A stretch of DNA of 6,050 nucleotides from JAKEHA01 sp964560355 (lineage in GTDB: Bacteria > Krumholzibacteriota > Krumholzibacteriia > WVZY01 > JAKEHA01): contig CAZLLI010000134.1 in the NCBI GenBank assembly GCA_964560355.1, positions 1-6,050 of the forward strand. Direction: 5' to 3'. Below are positions 1 to 6,050 of the stretch, one piece after another; position 1 is the stretch's first letter; each line of letters starts with the position of its first letter. The position numbers were made by a program, and so were the translations under genes. A model generated the notes under the pieces. The model worked only from the letters and a program-made list of their open reading frames with translations, was not told where the DNA came from and did no database searches.

Positions 1-1913
1 AACTCGTGCAGCGGCGGGTCGAGCAAGTGAATGGTGACCGGGTAGCCGTCCATGGCGCGGAACACGCCCGCGAAGTCGTCGCGCTGCATGGGGAGAATCT
101 TCTCGAGCGCGGCCAGGCGCTCGTCGCGCGTGCCGGCCAGGATCATGCGGCGCACCCAGTCGATGCGGTCTTCGCGGAAGAACATGTGCTCGGTGCGGCA
201 CAACCCGATGCCCTCGGCGCCGAAGCGGCGCGCGGTGACGGCGTCCTCGGGGGTGTCGGCGTTGGCGCGCACGCCCAGACGGCGCACGGAGTCGACCCAT
301 TCCATGAAGCGCTCGAAGGTGCGGTCGAGCTCGGCGCGCACGGTCGGGATGCGCCCCGCGTACACCTTGCCGGTGCTTCCTTCCACGGTGATCTCGTCGC
401 CCTCGCGAAACGTGCGTCCGTCGACCTTGAACTCGCGCGCGTCGTAGTCGACTTGCAGCGCGGAGCAACCGACCACGCAGCACTTGCCCATGCCGCGCGC
501 CACCAGGGCGGCGTGCGACGCCATGCCGCCCGTCGCGGTGAGAATCGCGCGCGCCACCTTCATGCCGTCGATGTCTTCGGGCGAAGTTTCGTTCCGCACC
601 AGCACGACCGCTTCGCCCGCGTTGGCGAGCGCGACCGCGCGGTCGACCGCGAATACCACGCGCCCCGACGCCGCGCCCGGCGACGCCGGCAAACCCTTTG
701 CGACCGGCTCCGGCGCGCGCTCGGGGTCGATGGTCGGGTGCAGCAACTGATCGATTTGCTCGGGTGCCACGCGCTTCATCGCGGTGCGCACGTCGATCAA
801 TCCCTCTTCCACCATGTCGACGGCGACGCGCACGGCCGCGCGCCCGGTACGCTTGGCGTTGCGCGTCTGCAGCATCCACAGGCGCCCGTTCTCGATGGTG
901 AACTCGACGTCCTGCACGTCGCCGAAGTGGTGCTCGAGCTTGTTGGCGACTCCCACCAGCTCGGCGTAGATCGCGGGCATGCGCGCCTCCAGGCTGTCGG
1001 CGGCGCCGTCGACCGGGAGCGGCGTGCGGATGCCGGCCACCACGTCCTCGCCCTGCGCGTTCACCAAATACTCGCCGAAGAAGCGCTTCTCGCCCGACGA
1101 CGGGTCGCGCGTGAAGGCGACGCCGGTCGCGCAATCGTCGCCCATGTTGCCGAACACCATCGCCTGTACGTTGACCGCGGTGCCCCAGTGGTCGGGGTAG
1201 TGGTACATCTCGCGGTACGACACCGCGCGCGGCGAATTCCACGAGCGAAACACCGCCGCCACCGCGCCCCACAATTGCGCGTCGGGGTCGTGTGGGAATT
1301 CGACGTGCGTGCTCTCGCGCACGATACGCAAATACTCGGCGATCAATTCGGTGAGCGCTTCGGCGGAGAGCTGGTGGTCGTCGGTGTGCCCGAGCGACGC
1401 GCGCTTCTTGGCGAGCGCCTCCTCGAACTTGCCCGAGGGGACGCCCAGCACCACGTCGGCGTACATTTGGATGAAGCGCCGATAGCTGTCGAACGCGAAG
1501 CGCGGGTTGTGGGTGCGCGCGGCCAAGCCGCGCACGGTCTCGTCGTTGAGGCCCAAGTTGAGCACGGTGTCCATCATGCCCGGCATCGACACGCGCGCGC
1601 CCGAGCGCACCGAAACCAAGAGCGGGTTGGCGGGGTCGCCGAACTTCTTCCCCGTCTCGGACTCCAGCGCGTGCAGGTGTTCAGCGACTTCGTCGTGCAG
1701 GCCGGTCGGGTACGCGCCCGCGTGGGCCATGAAGTGCGTGCACGCTTCGGTGGTGATGGTGAAGCCGGGCGGGACCGGCATGCCGAGGTTGGCCATCTCG
1801 GCCACGTTGGCGCCCTTGCCGCCCAAGAGGTCGCGCATCGCGGTGCCGCCCTCGGCGCGCGGGGCGCCGAAGTGGTACACGTATTTCTTGCTGCGCGCCG
1901 CTCGCGCCGTCAC
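1..1913 (-). CDS. ppdK: Pyruvate, phosphate dikinase, C-terminus beyond the window
   Basis: PpdK interconverts pyruvate + ATP + Pi with phosphoenolpyruvate + AMP + PPi in the cytoplasm, at the glycolysis/gluconeogenesis junction. The 637 residues seen cover the N-terminal ATP-grasp domain, with GGKGAN (31-36), VSVRSGARVSMPGMMDT (100-116), a VAFTRDPSSGE motif (265-275) and LQTRNAKR (348-355). Next come the phosphohistidine swivelling domain, GGMASHAALVARGMGKC (462-478) with catalytic His467, and the start of the PEP/pyruvate barrel, LCRTEHMFF (571-579) and LLDPPLHEF at the edge. The family is about 870-900 residues, so roughly 240 are missing off the left side. I chose GTG at 1913: it has AAGGAG six bases upstream and the family-typical KKYVYHFG follows at residues 9-16. 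It lies 3 bases after the aldehyde dehydrogenase stop, so the two are probably cotranscribed and translationally coupled. Oddities: Ala465 replaces the usual regulatory Thr, and His629 replaces the usual PEP-site Arg. Family assignment is very secure; full activity is not, given His629. Confidence 0.97.
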   Translation of the reverse strand, partial: MTARAARSKKYVYHFGAPRAEGGTAMRDLLGGKGANVAEMANLGMPVPPGFTITTEACTHFMAHAGAYPTGLHDEVAEHLHALESETGKKFGDPANPLLVSVRSGARVSMPGMMDTVLNLGLNDETVRGLAARTHNPRFAFDSYRRFIQMYADVVLGVPSGKFEEALAKKRASLGHTDDHQLSAEALTELIAEYLRIVRESTHVEFPHDPDAQLWGAVAAVFRSWNSPRAVSYREMYHYPDHWGTAVNVQAMVFGNMGDDCATGVAFTRDPSSGEKRFFGEYLVNAQGEDVVAGIRTPLPVDGAADSLEARMPAIYAELVGVANKLEHHFGDVQDVEFTIENGRLWMLQTRNAKRTGRAAVRVAVDMVEEGLIDVRTAMKRVAPEQIDQLLHPTIDPERAPEPVAKGLPASPGAASGRVVFAVDRAVALANAGEAVVLVRNETSPEDIDGMKVARAILTATGGMASHAALVARGMGKCCVVGCSALQVDYDAREFKVDGRTFREGDEITVEGSTGKVYAGRIPTVRAELDRTFERFMEWVDSVRRLGVRANADTPEDAVTARRFGAEGIGLCRTEHMFFREDRIDWVRRMILAGTRDERLAALEKILPMQRDDFAGVFRAMDGYPVTIHLLDPPLHE

Positions 1914-1916
1914 GTG

Positions 1917-3428
1917 CTACTCCTTGACCGCGTCGGTGTCGATCTGCGCGCGCTGCAGGCGCCCGCTGTAATCGACGTAGACCGACTTCCACTCGGTGTA
2001 CATGTCGAGCACCGTGTGCGACGCCTCGCGGTGTCCGTTGCCGGTGTCCTTGACGCCGCCGAACGGGAGCTGCACCTCCGCGCCGATGGTGGGCCCGTTG
2101 ATGTAGGTGATACCGGCTTCGATGTCGCGGATGGCGCGGAAGGCCTGGTTGACGTCGCGCGTGTAGACCGAGCTCGACAATCCGTACGAGGTGTCGTTCA
2201 GGATCGCGACGGCGTCGTCGAAGTCGTTCGCTTCCATGATGGCGAGCACGGGGCCGAAGATCTCTTCGCGCGCGATGCGCATGGTACGCGTGACGCCGTC
2301 GAAGATGGTGGGCGCGTAGAACCAGCCCTTCTCGCACTCGCCCTTGGCGTAGAACTCGCCGCCCGTCACCAGGCGCGCGCGGTCGGAATTCTTCCCGATC
2401 TCGACGTAGCCGTGCACGCGCTCTCGTTGCAGCTTGCTCACGATCGGCCCCACGTGGACGGATTCGTCGAGCCCGTTGCCGAGCTTCAGGGTCTTCACGC
2501 GCTCGACCAGCATGTCGAGCACCTTCTTCTTGATGGGCTTGTGCAGGATCAAGCGGCTGGTGGCGGTGCAACGCTGGCCCGCGGTGCCGAACGCGCCCCA
2601 CAGCACCCCGTCGACCGCGAGCTCGAGGTCCGCGTCTTCCATCACGATCTGCGCGTTCTTGCCCCCGAGCTCGAGCCCGATCCGCTTCAGCGTCTTGCCG
2701 CCCGCTTCCGCGATGCGGCGCCCCACCGCCGACGAACCCGTGAACGAGACCACGCGCACGTCGGGGTGTTCGACCAGGCGATTGCCCACGTTGGGGCCGT
2801 CGCCGGTGACCACGTTCACGACGCCGGGCGGCAGCCCGGCGGCTTCACACGCCTCGATCAAGTTGAGCGACGAAAACGGCGTGTCGGGCGCAGGCTTCAA
2901 CACCACCGTGTTGCCGCACACGAGGGCCGGGAACATCTTCCAGGTCGGAATCGCCATCGGGAAATTCCACGGCGTGATGAGACCGCACACGCCGATCGGG
3001 TGGCGCTCCGACCAACCCGACTTGTTGGGCAGCTCGCACGGCACCTTGTCGCCGAACAAGCGGCGCCCTTCGCCGCCCGCGAGGTACGCGGTGTCGATCC
3101 CTTCCTGCACGTCGCCGCGCGTCTCCGCCAGGATCTTCCCCATCTCGCGCGTCATCTCGCGCGCGTAGCGCTCTTTGCCCTCGGCCAGGATGGCGCCGAT
3201 CTTGAACAGGACCTCCGCGCGCTTGGGCGCGGGGACCAAACGCCACGACGGGTACGCGCGCTTGGCCGCCGCCACGGCGTCGTCGACGTCCTGCACGCTC
3301 GATTCTTGGTAGGTGCCGACGAGCTCGGTGTCGTCGGCGGGATTGCGGTTCTCCGCGACGCGCCCCGAGCGCGCGCGCTTCCACTTCCCGTCGATGTAGT
3401 TGAGTCCTTCTCTGGTATTGACCGACAT
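1917..3428 (-). CDS. NAD(P)-dependent aldehyde dehydrogenase (ALDH superfamily)
   Basis: This complete 503-residue enzyme oxidises an aldehyde to its carboxylic acid with NAD(P)+; the substrate is not evident. Family signatures appear in order: PWNFP with oxyanion Asn155, cofactor Lys178 in VVLKPA, the Rossmann loop FTGSSAVG (229-236), general base Glu253 in LELGGKNA, nucleophile Cys287 in GTAGQRCTATSR, and EEIFGPV (388-394). All catalytic residues are present and the length is normal (480-500). The GTAGQRCT motif and the GAEVQLPFGGVKDTGNGHREAS tail (449-470, read in two pieces: GAEVQLPFGGV and KDTGNGHREAS) recall ALDH7 (aminoadipic semialdehyde) and alpha-ketoglutaric semialdehyde dehydrogenases, but I cannot choose between them. 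I chose ATG at 3428: AGGGAAAGG lies just upstream and homology (LNYIDGKW) begins nine residues in. A longer in-frame start at 3494 would begin inside the terminator T-tract and has no ribosome binding site. It is the first gene of an operon with ppdK; the pairing suggests central carbon or amino-acid catabolism, without defining the substrate. Confidence 0.95.
   Translation of the reverse strand: MSVNTREGLNYIDGKWKRARSGRVAENRNPADDTELVGTYQESSVQDVDDAVAAAKRAYPSWRLVPAPKRAEVLFKIGAILAEGKERYAREMTREMGKILAETRGDVQEGIDTAYLAGGEGRRLFGDKVPCELPNKSGWSERHPIGVCGLITPWNFPMAIPTWKMFPALVCGNTVVLKPAPDTPFSSLNLIEACEAAGLPPGVVNVVTGDGPNVGNRLVEHPDVRVVSFTGSSAVGRRIAEAGGKTLKRIGLELGGKNAQIVMEDADLELAVDGVLWGAFGTAGQRCTATSRLILHKPIKKKVLDMLVERVKTLKLGNGLDESVHVGPIVSKLQRERVHGYVEIGKNSDRARLVTGGEFYAKGECEKGWFYAPTIFDGVTRTMRIAREEIFGPVLAIMEANDFDDAVAILNDTSYGLSSSVYTRDVNQAFRAIRDIEAGITYINGPTIGAEVQLPFGGVKDTGNGHREASHTVLDMYTEWKSVYVDYSGRLQRAQIDTDAVKE
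1920..1925 (-). promoter_or_regulatory. Ribosome binding site for ppdK inside the ALDH gene
   Basis: On the minus strand the sequence reads AAGGAG, then six bases, then the GTG start of ppdK. These six bases are also the final Lys-Glu codons of the aldehyde dehydrogenase, directly before its TAG stop. This supports the GTG start and suggests that ribosomes finishing the upstream gene reinitiate on ppdK. Confidence 0.8.
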
Positions 3429-3433
3429 GCTTG

Positions 3434-3442
3434 CCTTTCCCT
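3434..3442 (-). promoter_or_regulatory. Ribosome binding site for the aldehyde dehydrogenase
   Basis: The minus strand reads AGGGAAAGG, then CAAGC, then ATG (3428). The purine-rich core with a five-base spacer is the evidence for the ATG at 3428 rather than the longer in-frame TTG at 3494. Confidence 0.75.
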
Positions 3443-3449
3443 GGGATTC

Positions 3450-3471
3450 CGCGGCGCCCGCCGGCGCCGCG
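3450..3471 (-). repeat. GC-rich inverted repeat in the ALDH-ppdK leader
   Basis: A perfect 9-bp inverted repeat, CGCGGCGCC / GGCGCCGCG, surrounds a four-base loop (GGCG on the minus strand). It lies 21 bases upstream of the aldehyde dehydrogenase ATG and just upstream of its ribosome binding site. No T-tract follows, so it is not a classic terminator. It could be an mRNA hairpin affecting translation or stability, or an operator. Chance is possible because the surrounding DNA is very rich in GCG/CGC. Confidence 0.5.
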
Positions 3472-3484
3472 CGCGTTGCATCGA

Positions 3485-3514
3485 CTTCTACCAAAGAAAA
3501 GCGCCCGGCGTCAA
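3485..3514 (-). promoter_or_regulatory. Candidate sigma70-type promoter for the ALDH-ppdK operon
   Basis: On the minus strand TTGACG (3514-3509, five of six bases match the TTGACA consensus) is followed after 18 bases by TAGAAG (3490-3485, four of six match TATAAT). Transcription would start near 3478, giving a leader of about 50 bases that contains the inverted repeat at 3450-3471. A separate promoter is expected because a terminator precedes this operon, but the -10 match is weak and the organism's sigma-factor preferences are unknown. Confidence 0.3.
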
Positions 3515-3528
3515 ATGACCCCGGGCGC
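3493..3528 (-). terminator. Rho-independent terminator after the secreted-protein genes
   Basis: On the minus strand a perfect 8-bp stem, GCGCCCGG / CCGGGCGC (arms 3528-3521 and 3508-3501), encloses a 12-base loop and is followed at once by TTTTCTTT (3500-3493). An inner GTC/GAC pair could extend the stem past a G-G mismatch. It begins 27 bases after the stop codon of the gene ending at 3556 and separates the two minus-strand transcription units. Confidence 0.85.
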
Positions 3529-3555
3529 GTTTCGCGACCTCGAGCGCGGCTCGCG

Positions 3556-4845
3556 CTAACGAATGACGACCAGCCGCCCGAACATGGCGTCGCCGTCCGG
3601 TTTCTCGACGCGGTAGATGTACACGCCCGAGGCGATACTCTCCGAGCTCCGGTTGGTGAGGTCCCACGCCACCACGCCGCCGTCGTTATTCTGGATGTTC
3701 TCCCACACCAGATCGCCCGACACGGTGTAGACGCGGATGGTGCAGTCGTGCGGGAGGTTCACGAAGCGCACGAAGCCGTCGGGGAAATTGTGATAGTTGG
3801 GCGCCGTCAAGCGGCTCCCGCCGGAGCGGTACGGGTTCGGCACCACGTAGACGTTGTAAAGATCGTCTTGCGCTTCGACTTCCATCGAGAGCTCGAACAG
3901 CTGGTCGCGGCACTCGTAGGGGTCGCCCTCCGAGACGTAACAGTTGTCGCGCTTGACCAGCCCCTGCGAGCTCGACTGCGAACTGTAGCCGCGGTCGAAC
4001 GTCGTCACCGCGTAGTAGTAGGTGAAGCCGTTGCTCGCGTTGCAGTCGTACCAGAAGTACTGGTTCGACGCGAGATCGAGGTCGAAGCGCGTGCCGACGC
4101 AATCGATGGCGCCGAAGGGCGAGATCCACGGGCGCCCTTGGCGCAAGGTCGGGACCACGTCGTAGTAGTAAACGGAGTCGAGCAGCGCACCGCCCGGCGC
4201 GTCGCCGATGAATGCTTCCTGTTTCGACAACTCGCCGATCACGGTGAGGTCGCTGCCGTCGGGCTCGATGCCGCGCCAGACGTGGAAGCCCTCGAAGTCC
4301 TGCAAGCCGACGGCGAAGGTGCTGAAACGATCGACGATGCCGCTGCCGAAGTTAACCTGCAGCCCGAAGTCGACGGTGCCGCTTGCGAAGCGAATCGGGA
4401 CCCAGGTGCCGGGGACGTAGCTCGGCAGGAGGACGACGCGGCCGTTCAGATTCTCTTCGCGCCGGATTTCGTACGACACCACCACCGAGTCGACGCCGAC
4501 GCGCCCCGCCTTCTGCGCCGTGAACAGCACCGTGCGATCGATGTCTCCCGAATACGGTCCGCGCGAACTCACCACGCTCAAGAGATTCGACGGCGACGTG
4601 TTGAGCGCCCACGGGCTGGGCGGTTCCACCAGCGTGCCGATGTTATCCGGGACGTCGTCCCACACGATGTAATTGAGGAACCGCTTGGAGCCGGATTGAT
4701 AGATGCTGTACGCGTTCACTCCCGTGGGGGCGTGCAGCAGCAACGAATCGGGACTCTGGGCGCGCGCGGTCGGCACCCCTCCACACACCGCGACCAGCGC
4801 GGCGACCATCGTCGCCGCGCGGATCCGGGAACCGGAAACGTTCAA
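3556..4845 (-). CDS. Exported protein with FN3-like segments and C-terminal FlgD-Ig/sorting-tail-like domain
   Basis: I recognise the architecture but not the function of this 429-residue protein. An N-terminal signal peptide spans residues 1-29: basic RIR (7-9), hydrophobic MVAALVAVCGGV (13-24) and a predicted cut after ARA. The middle has fibronectin-III-like strands: GFHVWRG (186-192), SVYYYDVVP (224-232) and FTYYYAVTTFDRG (274-286). The end, VYVVPNPYR (332-340) through TIRVYTVSGDLVWE (369-382) to GVYIYRVE (407-414) and GRLVVIR (423-429), matches the beta-sandwich at the C-terminus of many FCB-group surface proteins (FlgD-Ig or Por secretion-tail type). Five mature-region cysteines (249, 268, 302, 312, 368) suggest disulfides outside the cytoplasm. 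I chose TTG at 4845 because AGGAGGAG lies five bases upstream and the signal peptide then begins correctly. It starts 31 bases after the preceding gene, probably cotranscribed, and a terminator follows. A role on the cell surface or in secretion is inferred; no catalytic motif is visible. Confidence 0.85.
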   Translation of the reverse strand: MNVSGSRIRAATMVAALVAVCGGVPTARAQSPDSLLLHAPTGVNAYSIYQSGSKRFLNYIVWDDVPDNIGTLVEPPSPWALNTSPSNLLSVVSSRGPYSGDIDRTVLFTAQKAGRVGVDSVVVSYEIRREENLNGRVVLLPSYVPGTWVPIRFASGTVDFGLQVNFGSGIVDRFSTFAVGLQDFEGFHVWRGIEPDGSDLTVIGELSKQEAFIGDAPGGALLDSVYYYDVVPTLRQGRPWISPFGAIDCVGTRFDLDLASNQYFWYDCNASNGFTYYYAVTTFDRGYSSQSSSQGLVKRDNCYVSEGDPYECRDQLFELSMEVEAQDDLYNVYVVPNPYRSGGSRLTAPNYHNFPDGFVRFVNLPHDCTIRVYTVSGDLVWENIQNNDGGVVAWDLTNRSSESIASGVYIYRVEKPDGDAMFGRLVVIR

Positions 4846-4850
4846 GAGGT

Positions 4851-4858
4851 CTCCTCCT
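4851..4858 (-). promoter_or_regulatory. Strong ribosome binding site fixing a TTG start
   Basis: The minus strand reads AGGAGGAG, then ACCTC, then TTG (4845). The near-perfect Shine-Dalgarno sequence at ideal spacing decides for this TTG. The same frame is open further upstream to 5034, but those codons overlap the preceding gene and encode an Arg/Ser-rich, non-signal-like stretch. The ATG 12 codons downstream (4809) has no comparable site. Confidence 0.85.
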
Positions 4859-4876
4859 GCAATAAAACGTCGCGCG

Positions 4877-6050
4877 TCACGGAGACGCCGAAGAAATCGG
4901 ACGACGCGGCAGTTGCCATTCGTCGAACAAGATGTACTCAATGCCCGGTTTGATCTCGGCCGGCTTGAAAAACACCGGCGGGAATCCGAACACGACGCTG
5001 CGCGCACCCACGGCGTTCGGAATGTCGTCCGCAACCACGCCCGCGTACGCGCTGGTCCAGAACGCGATCGGCTGCTGGTAGGTGCGCTCGTTGGTATCGA
5101 GGCATCCTAGCAGATAAATGGGCTCGAAGCACGCGCGCGGTGCGGGCACGTAGGAGCACGCGGCCCCCACGCGGAAGTAGGCCGGGTTGTAGACTTCGAC
5201 GTCGATCGACTGCGAGGTCGGCGCGAACAAGCGCCCCGCGTTCGAACACTCCGGCCGCAGCGAAATGGCCGGGAAATTGAGGTCGGCCGGAATGCCCGTG
5301 CGCATGCCGTCGTCGCGGCGCGACTGCCCGTTGGGCTGCCGCCACGACGAGATGCCGCAGTAGCGCGCGTTGCTGCCGGTGCCGGTCAAGCGCGCGCGCT
5401 GGGAAGTCAGGATGCCGTAGTCGATGGCCTCGATGCAGAGGTTCTTGTAGCTGAAACCCTGGTCACCCGGCGGGTTGGTCAGGTCGTTCGGCCTCGGCCC
5501 GGTGCCGATCTGGGTATTGCCGGGCTCGAGCTCGTAGAGCGGAATCATCGGCCACCGCACCTGGAAGGTGCCGTAGCGCGGCACGACGTTCTGCGCCGGG
5601 TGGTTGCCCGCAATCAACACGTGCACCCCCGCCTGCATCGCGAGGCCGATGTAGTTCGGCAGCACCTTGCCCGACACGCCGCCCGTCGGGCTGCACGCGC
5701 CGCTCGTATTCGCGGGCGGGCGCTTCGACCGGTACTGGATGAACGTGTACAGGAGCGGCAGGTCAGGGATGTTCTTGGTGTCGAGGTCGCCGAACACGCT
5801 CCAGATGATGTTCTTGTACGCCGAGAACGTCGTGAGCGGGATTTCGCGATCGACCGAGCTCGCGATCATGTCGCGGCTGGGGTCGAAGGCGTCGAGGTTC
5901 GACACCATGTCGAGCCAGAAGCTGTCGTGCTCGTTGTCGTTGGGCATCCCGCCGTTGGTGACCGACCAGCCCGACTGTCCCGGCACCTCATCGGCGCGGT
6001 AGTCGTCGACGATCAGGAGATTGCGCTCGCCGGTGAAGCGGATGATGTTC
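4877..6050 (-). CDS. Secreted or extracellular protein of unknown function, N-terminus beyond the window
   Basis: The frame is open to the right edge, so the start and any signal peptide lie outside; 390 C-terminal residues are seen, numbered here from the edge. I do not recognise a named family with confidence. Alternating hydrophobic strands suggest an alpha/beta fold: NLLIVDDYR (10-18), YKNIIWSVFGDL (78-89), AGVHVLIAGNHPAQ (140-153) and RSVVFGFPPVFF (350-361). The order 'IVDD ... IIWS ... G.HVLIAG ... VVFGFP' resembles class-I glutamine-amidotransferase-like domains in secreted proteins of uncultured Gram-negative bacteria; this is pattern memory, and no catalytic Cys-His-Glu triad is evident. 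Seven cysteines (119, 205, 231, 268, 298, 307, 316) and Asn/Pro/Gly-rich loops fit an exported protein. The frame ends at TGA, 31 bases before the TTG of the exported protein downstream, so they are probably cotranscribed and may act at the same surface. There is no C-terminal sorting tail: it ends FDEWQLPRR plus a short tail. Confidence 0.8.
   Translation of the reverse strand, partial: NIIRFTGERNLLIVDDYRADEVPGQSGWSVTNGGMPNDNEHDSFWLDMVSNLDAFDPSRDMIASSVDREIPLTTFSAYKNIIWSVFGDLDTKNIPDLPLLYTFIQYRSKRPPANTSGACSPTGGVSGKVLPNYIGLAMQAGVHVLIAGNHPAQNVVPRYGTFQVRWPMIPLYELEPGNTQIGTGPRPNDLTNPPGDQGFSYKNLCIEAIDYGILTSQRARLTGTGSNARYCGISSWRQPNGQSRRDDGMRTGIPADLNFPAISLRPECSNAGRLFAPTSQSIDVEVYNPAYFRVGAACSYVPAPRACFEPIYLLGCLDTNERTYQQPIAFWTSAYAGVVADDIPNAVGARSVVFGFPPVFFKPAEIKPGIEYILFDEWQLPRRPISSASP

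Noticed and set aside
1681..2601. A long minus-strand open frame overlapping the ALDH and ppdK genes in another frame.
   Set aside because: It is Arg-rich and low in complexity, and it crosses the end of ALDH and the start of ppdK, both of which are strongly supported.
3429..3494. An in-frame N-terminal extension of the aldehyde dehydrogenase starting at TTG 3494.
   Set aside because: It starts inside the terminator T-tract, has no ribosome binding site, and adds 22 residues with no family counterpart; ATG 3428 has a good Shine-Dalgarno sequence.
6..3518. A 1,170-codon open frame on the plus strand, antisense to ppdK and the aldehyde dehydrogenase.
   Set aside because: Its translation is dominated by Ala, Arg, His, Val and Asp with no recognisable domain. 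Opposite-strand openness is expected from GC-rich codons in the two real genes, which have full family motifs and ribosome binding sites.
3501..3540. The hairpin at 3501-3528 as a terminator for the plus strand too.
   Set aside because: On the plus strand only a short, interrupted TTT follows the stem and there is no plus-strand gene to terminate.
4783..4785. Cys21 in the signal region as a possible lipoprotein attachment site.
   Set aside because: The residue before it is Val (VAVCGG) instead of the Gly/Ala/Ser of a lipobox, and a standard ARA cleavage site follows at 27-29.
4846..5034. An upstream start for the exported protein overlapping the preceding gene.
   Set aside because: The extra residues are Arg/Ser-rich and would bury the signal peptide; the TTG at 4845 has AGGAGGAG at ideal spacing.
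1..6050. CRISPR arrays, tRNA or rRNA genes, insertion sequences, or a defence or mobile system.
   Set aside because: I saw no regularly spaced repeats, tRNA-like folds, transposase motifs or terminal inverted repeats; nearly all bases are accounted for by the four genes and one 127-base intergenic region.

Overview
This 6,050-base, GC-rich window carries four protein-coding genes, all on the minus strand. Two run off the ends of the window. I see no rRNA, tRNA, CRISPR array, insertion sequence or integration site. In transcription order (right to left) it holds: (1) the C-terminal 390 residues of a secreted or extracellular protein of unrecognised function (6050-4877); (2) a 429-residue exported protein with a signal peptide, fibronectin-III-like central segments and a C-terminal FlgD-Ig/Por-secretion-tail-like domain (4845-3556); (3) an intrinsic terminator (3528-3493); (4) an NAD(P)-dependent aldehyde dehydrogenase (3428-1917); (5) the N-terminal 637 residues of pyruvate, phosphate dikinase, PpdK (1913-1, continuing past the left edge).

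The genes form two transcription units. The secreted-protein pair is separated by 31 bases, has a strong Shine-Dalgarno sequence in front of the second gene, and ends at the terminator. The aldehyde dehydrogenase and ppdK form a tight pair: the dehydrogenase stop codon lies 3 bases before the ppdK GTG start, and the ppdK ribosome binding site is made of the last two dehydrogenase codons. The short leader between terminator and dehydrogenase contains a candidate promoter whose -35 element lies in the terminator hairpin, and a 9-bp GC-rich inverted repeat just upstream of the ribosome binding site.

The organism is probably a high-GC Gram-negative bacterium of, or close to, the FCB group. The basis is the export signal plus a C-terminal domain ending in a 'SGVYIYRVE...GRLVVIR' pattern, typical of Bacteroidetes/Fibrobacteres-type cell-surface proteins and common in uncultured high-GC lineages such as Candidatus Eisenbacteria. 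This placement is inference from one domain type and base composition.

Nothing here looks like a complete undescribed system. The most interesting points are two substitutions in PpdK at sites that matter in the family. The usual regulatory threonine next to the catalytic histidine is alanine, and the arginine normally preceding the 'LLDPPLHEF' motif, a phosphoenolpyruvate-site residue, is histidine.
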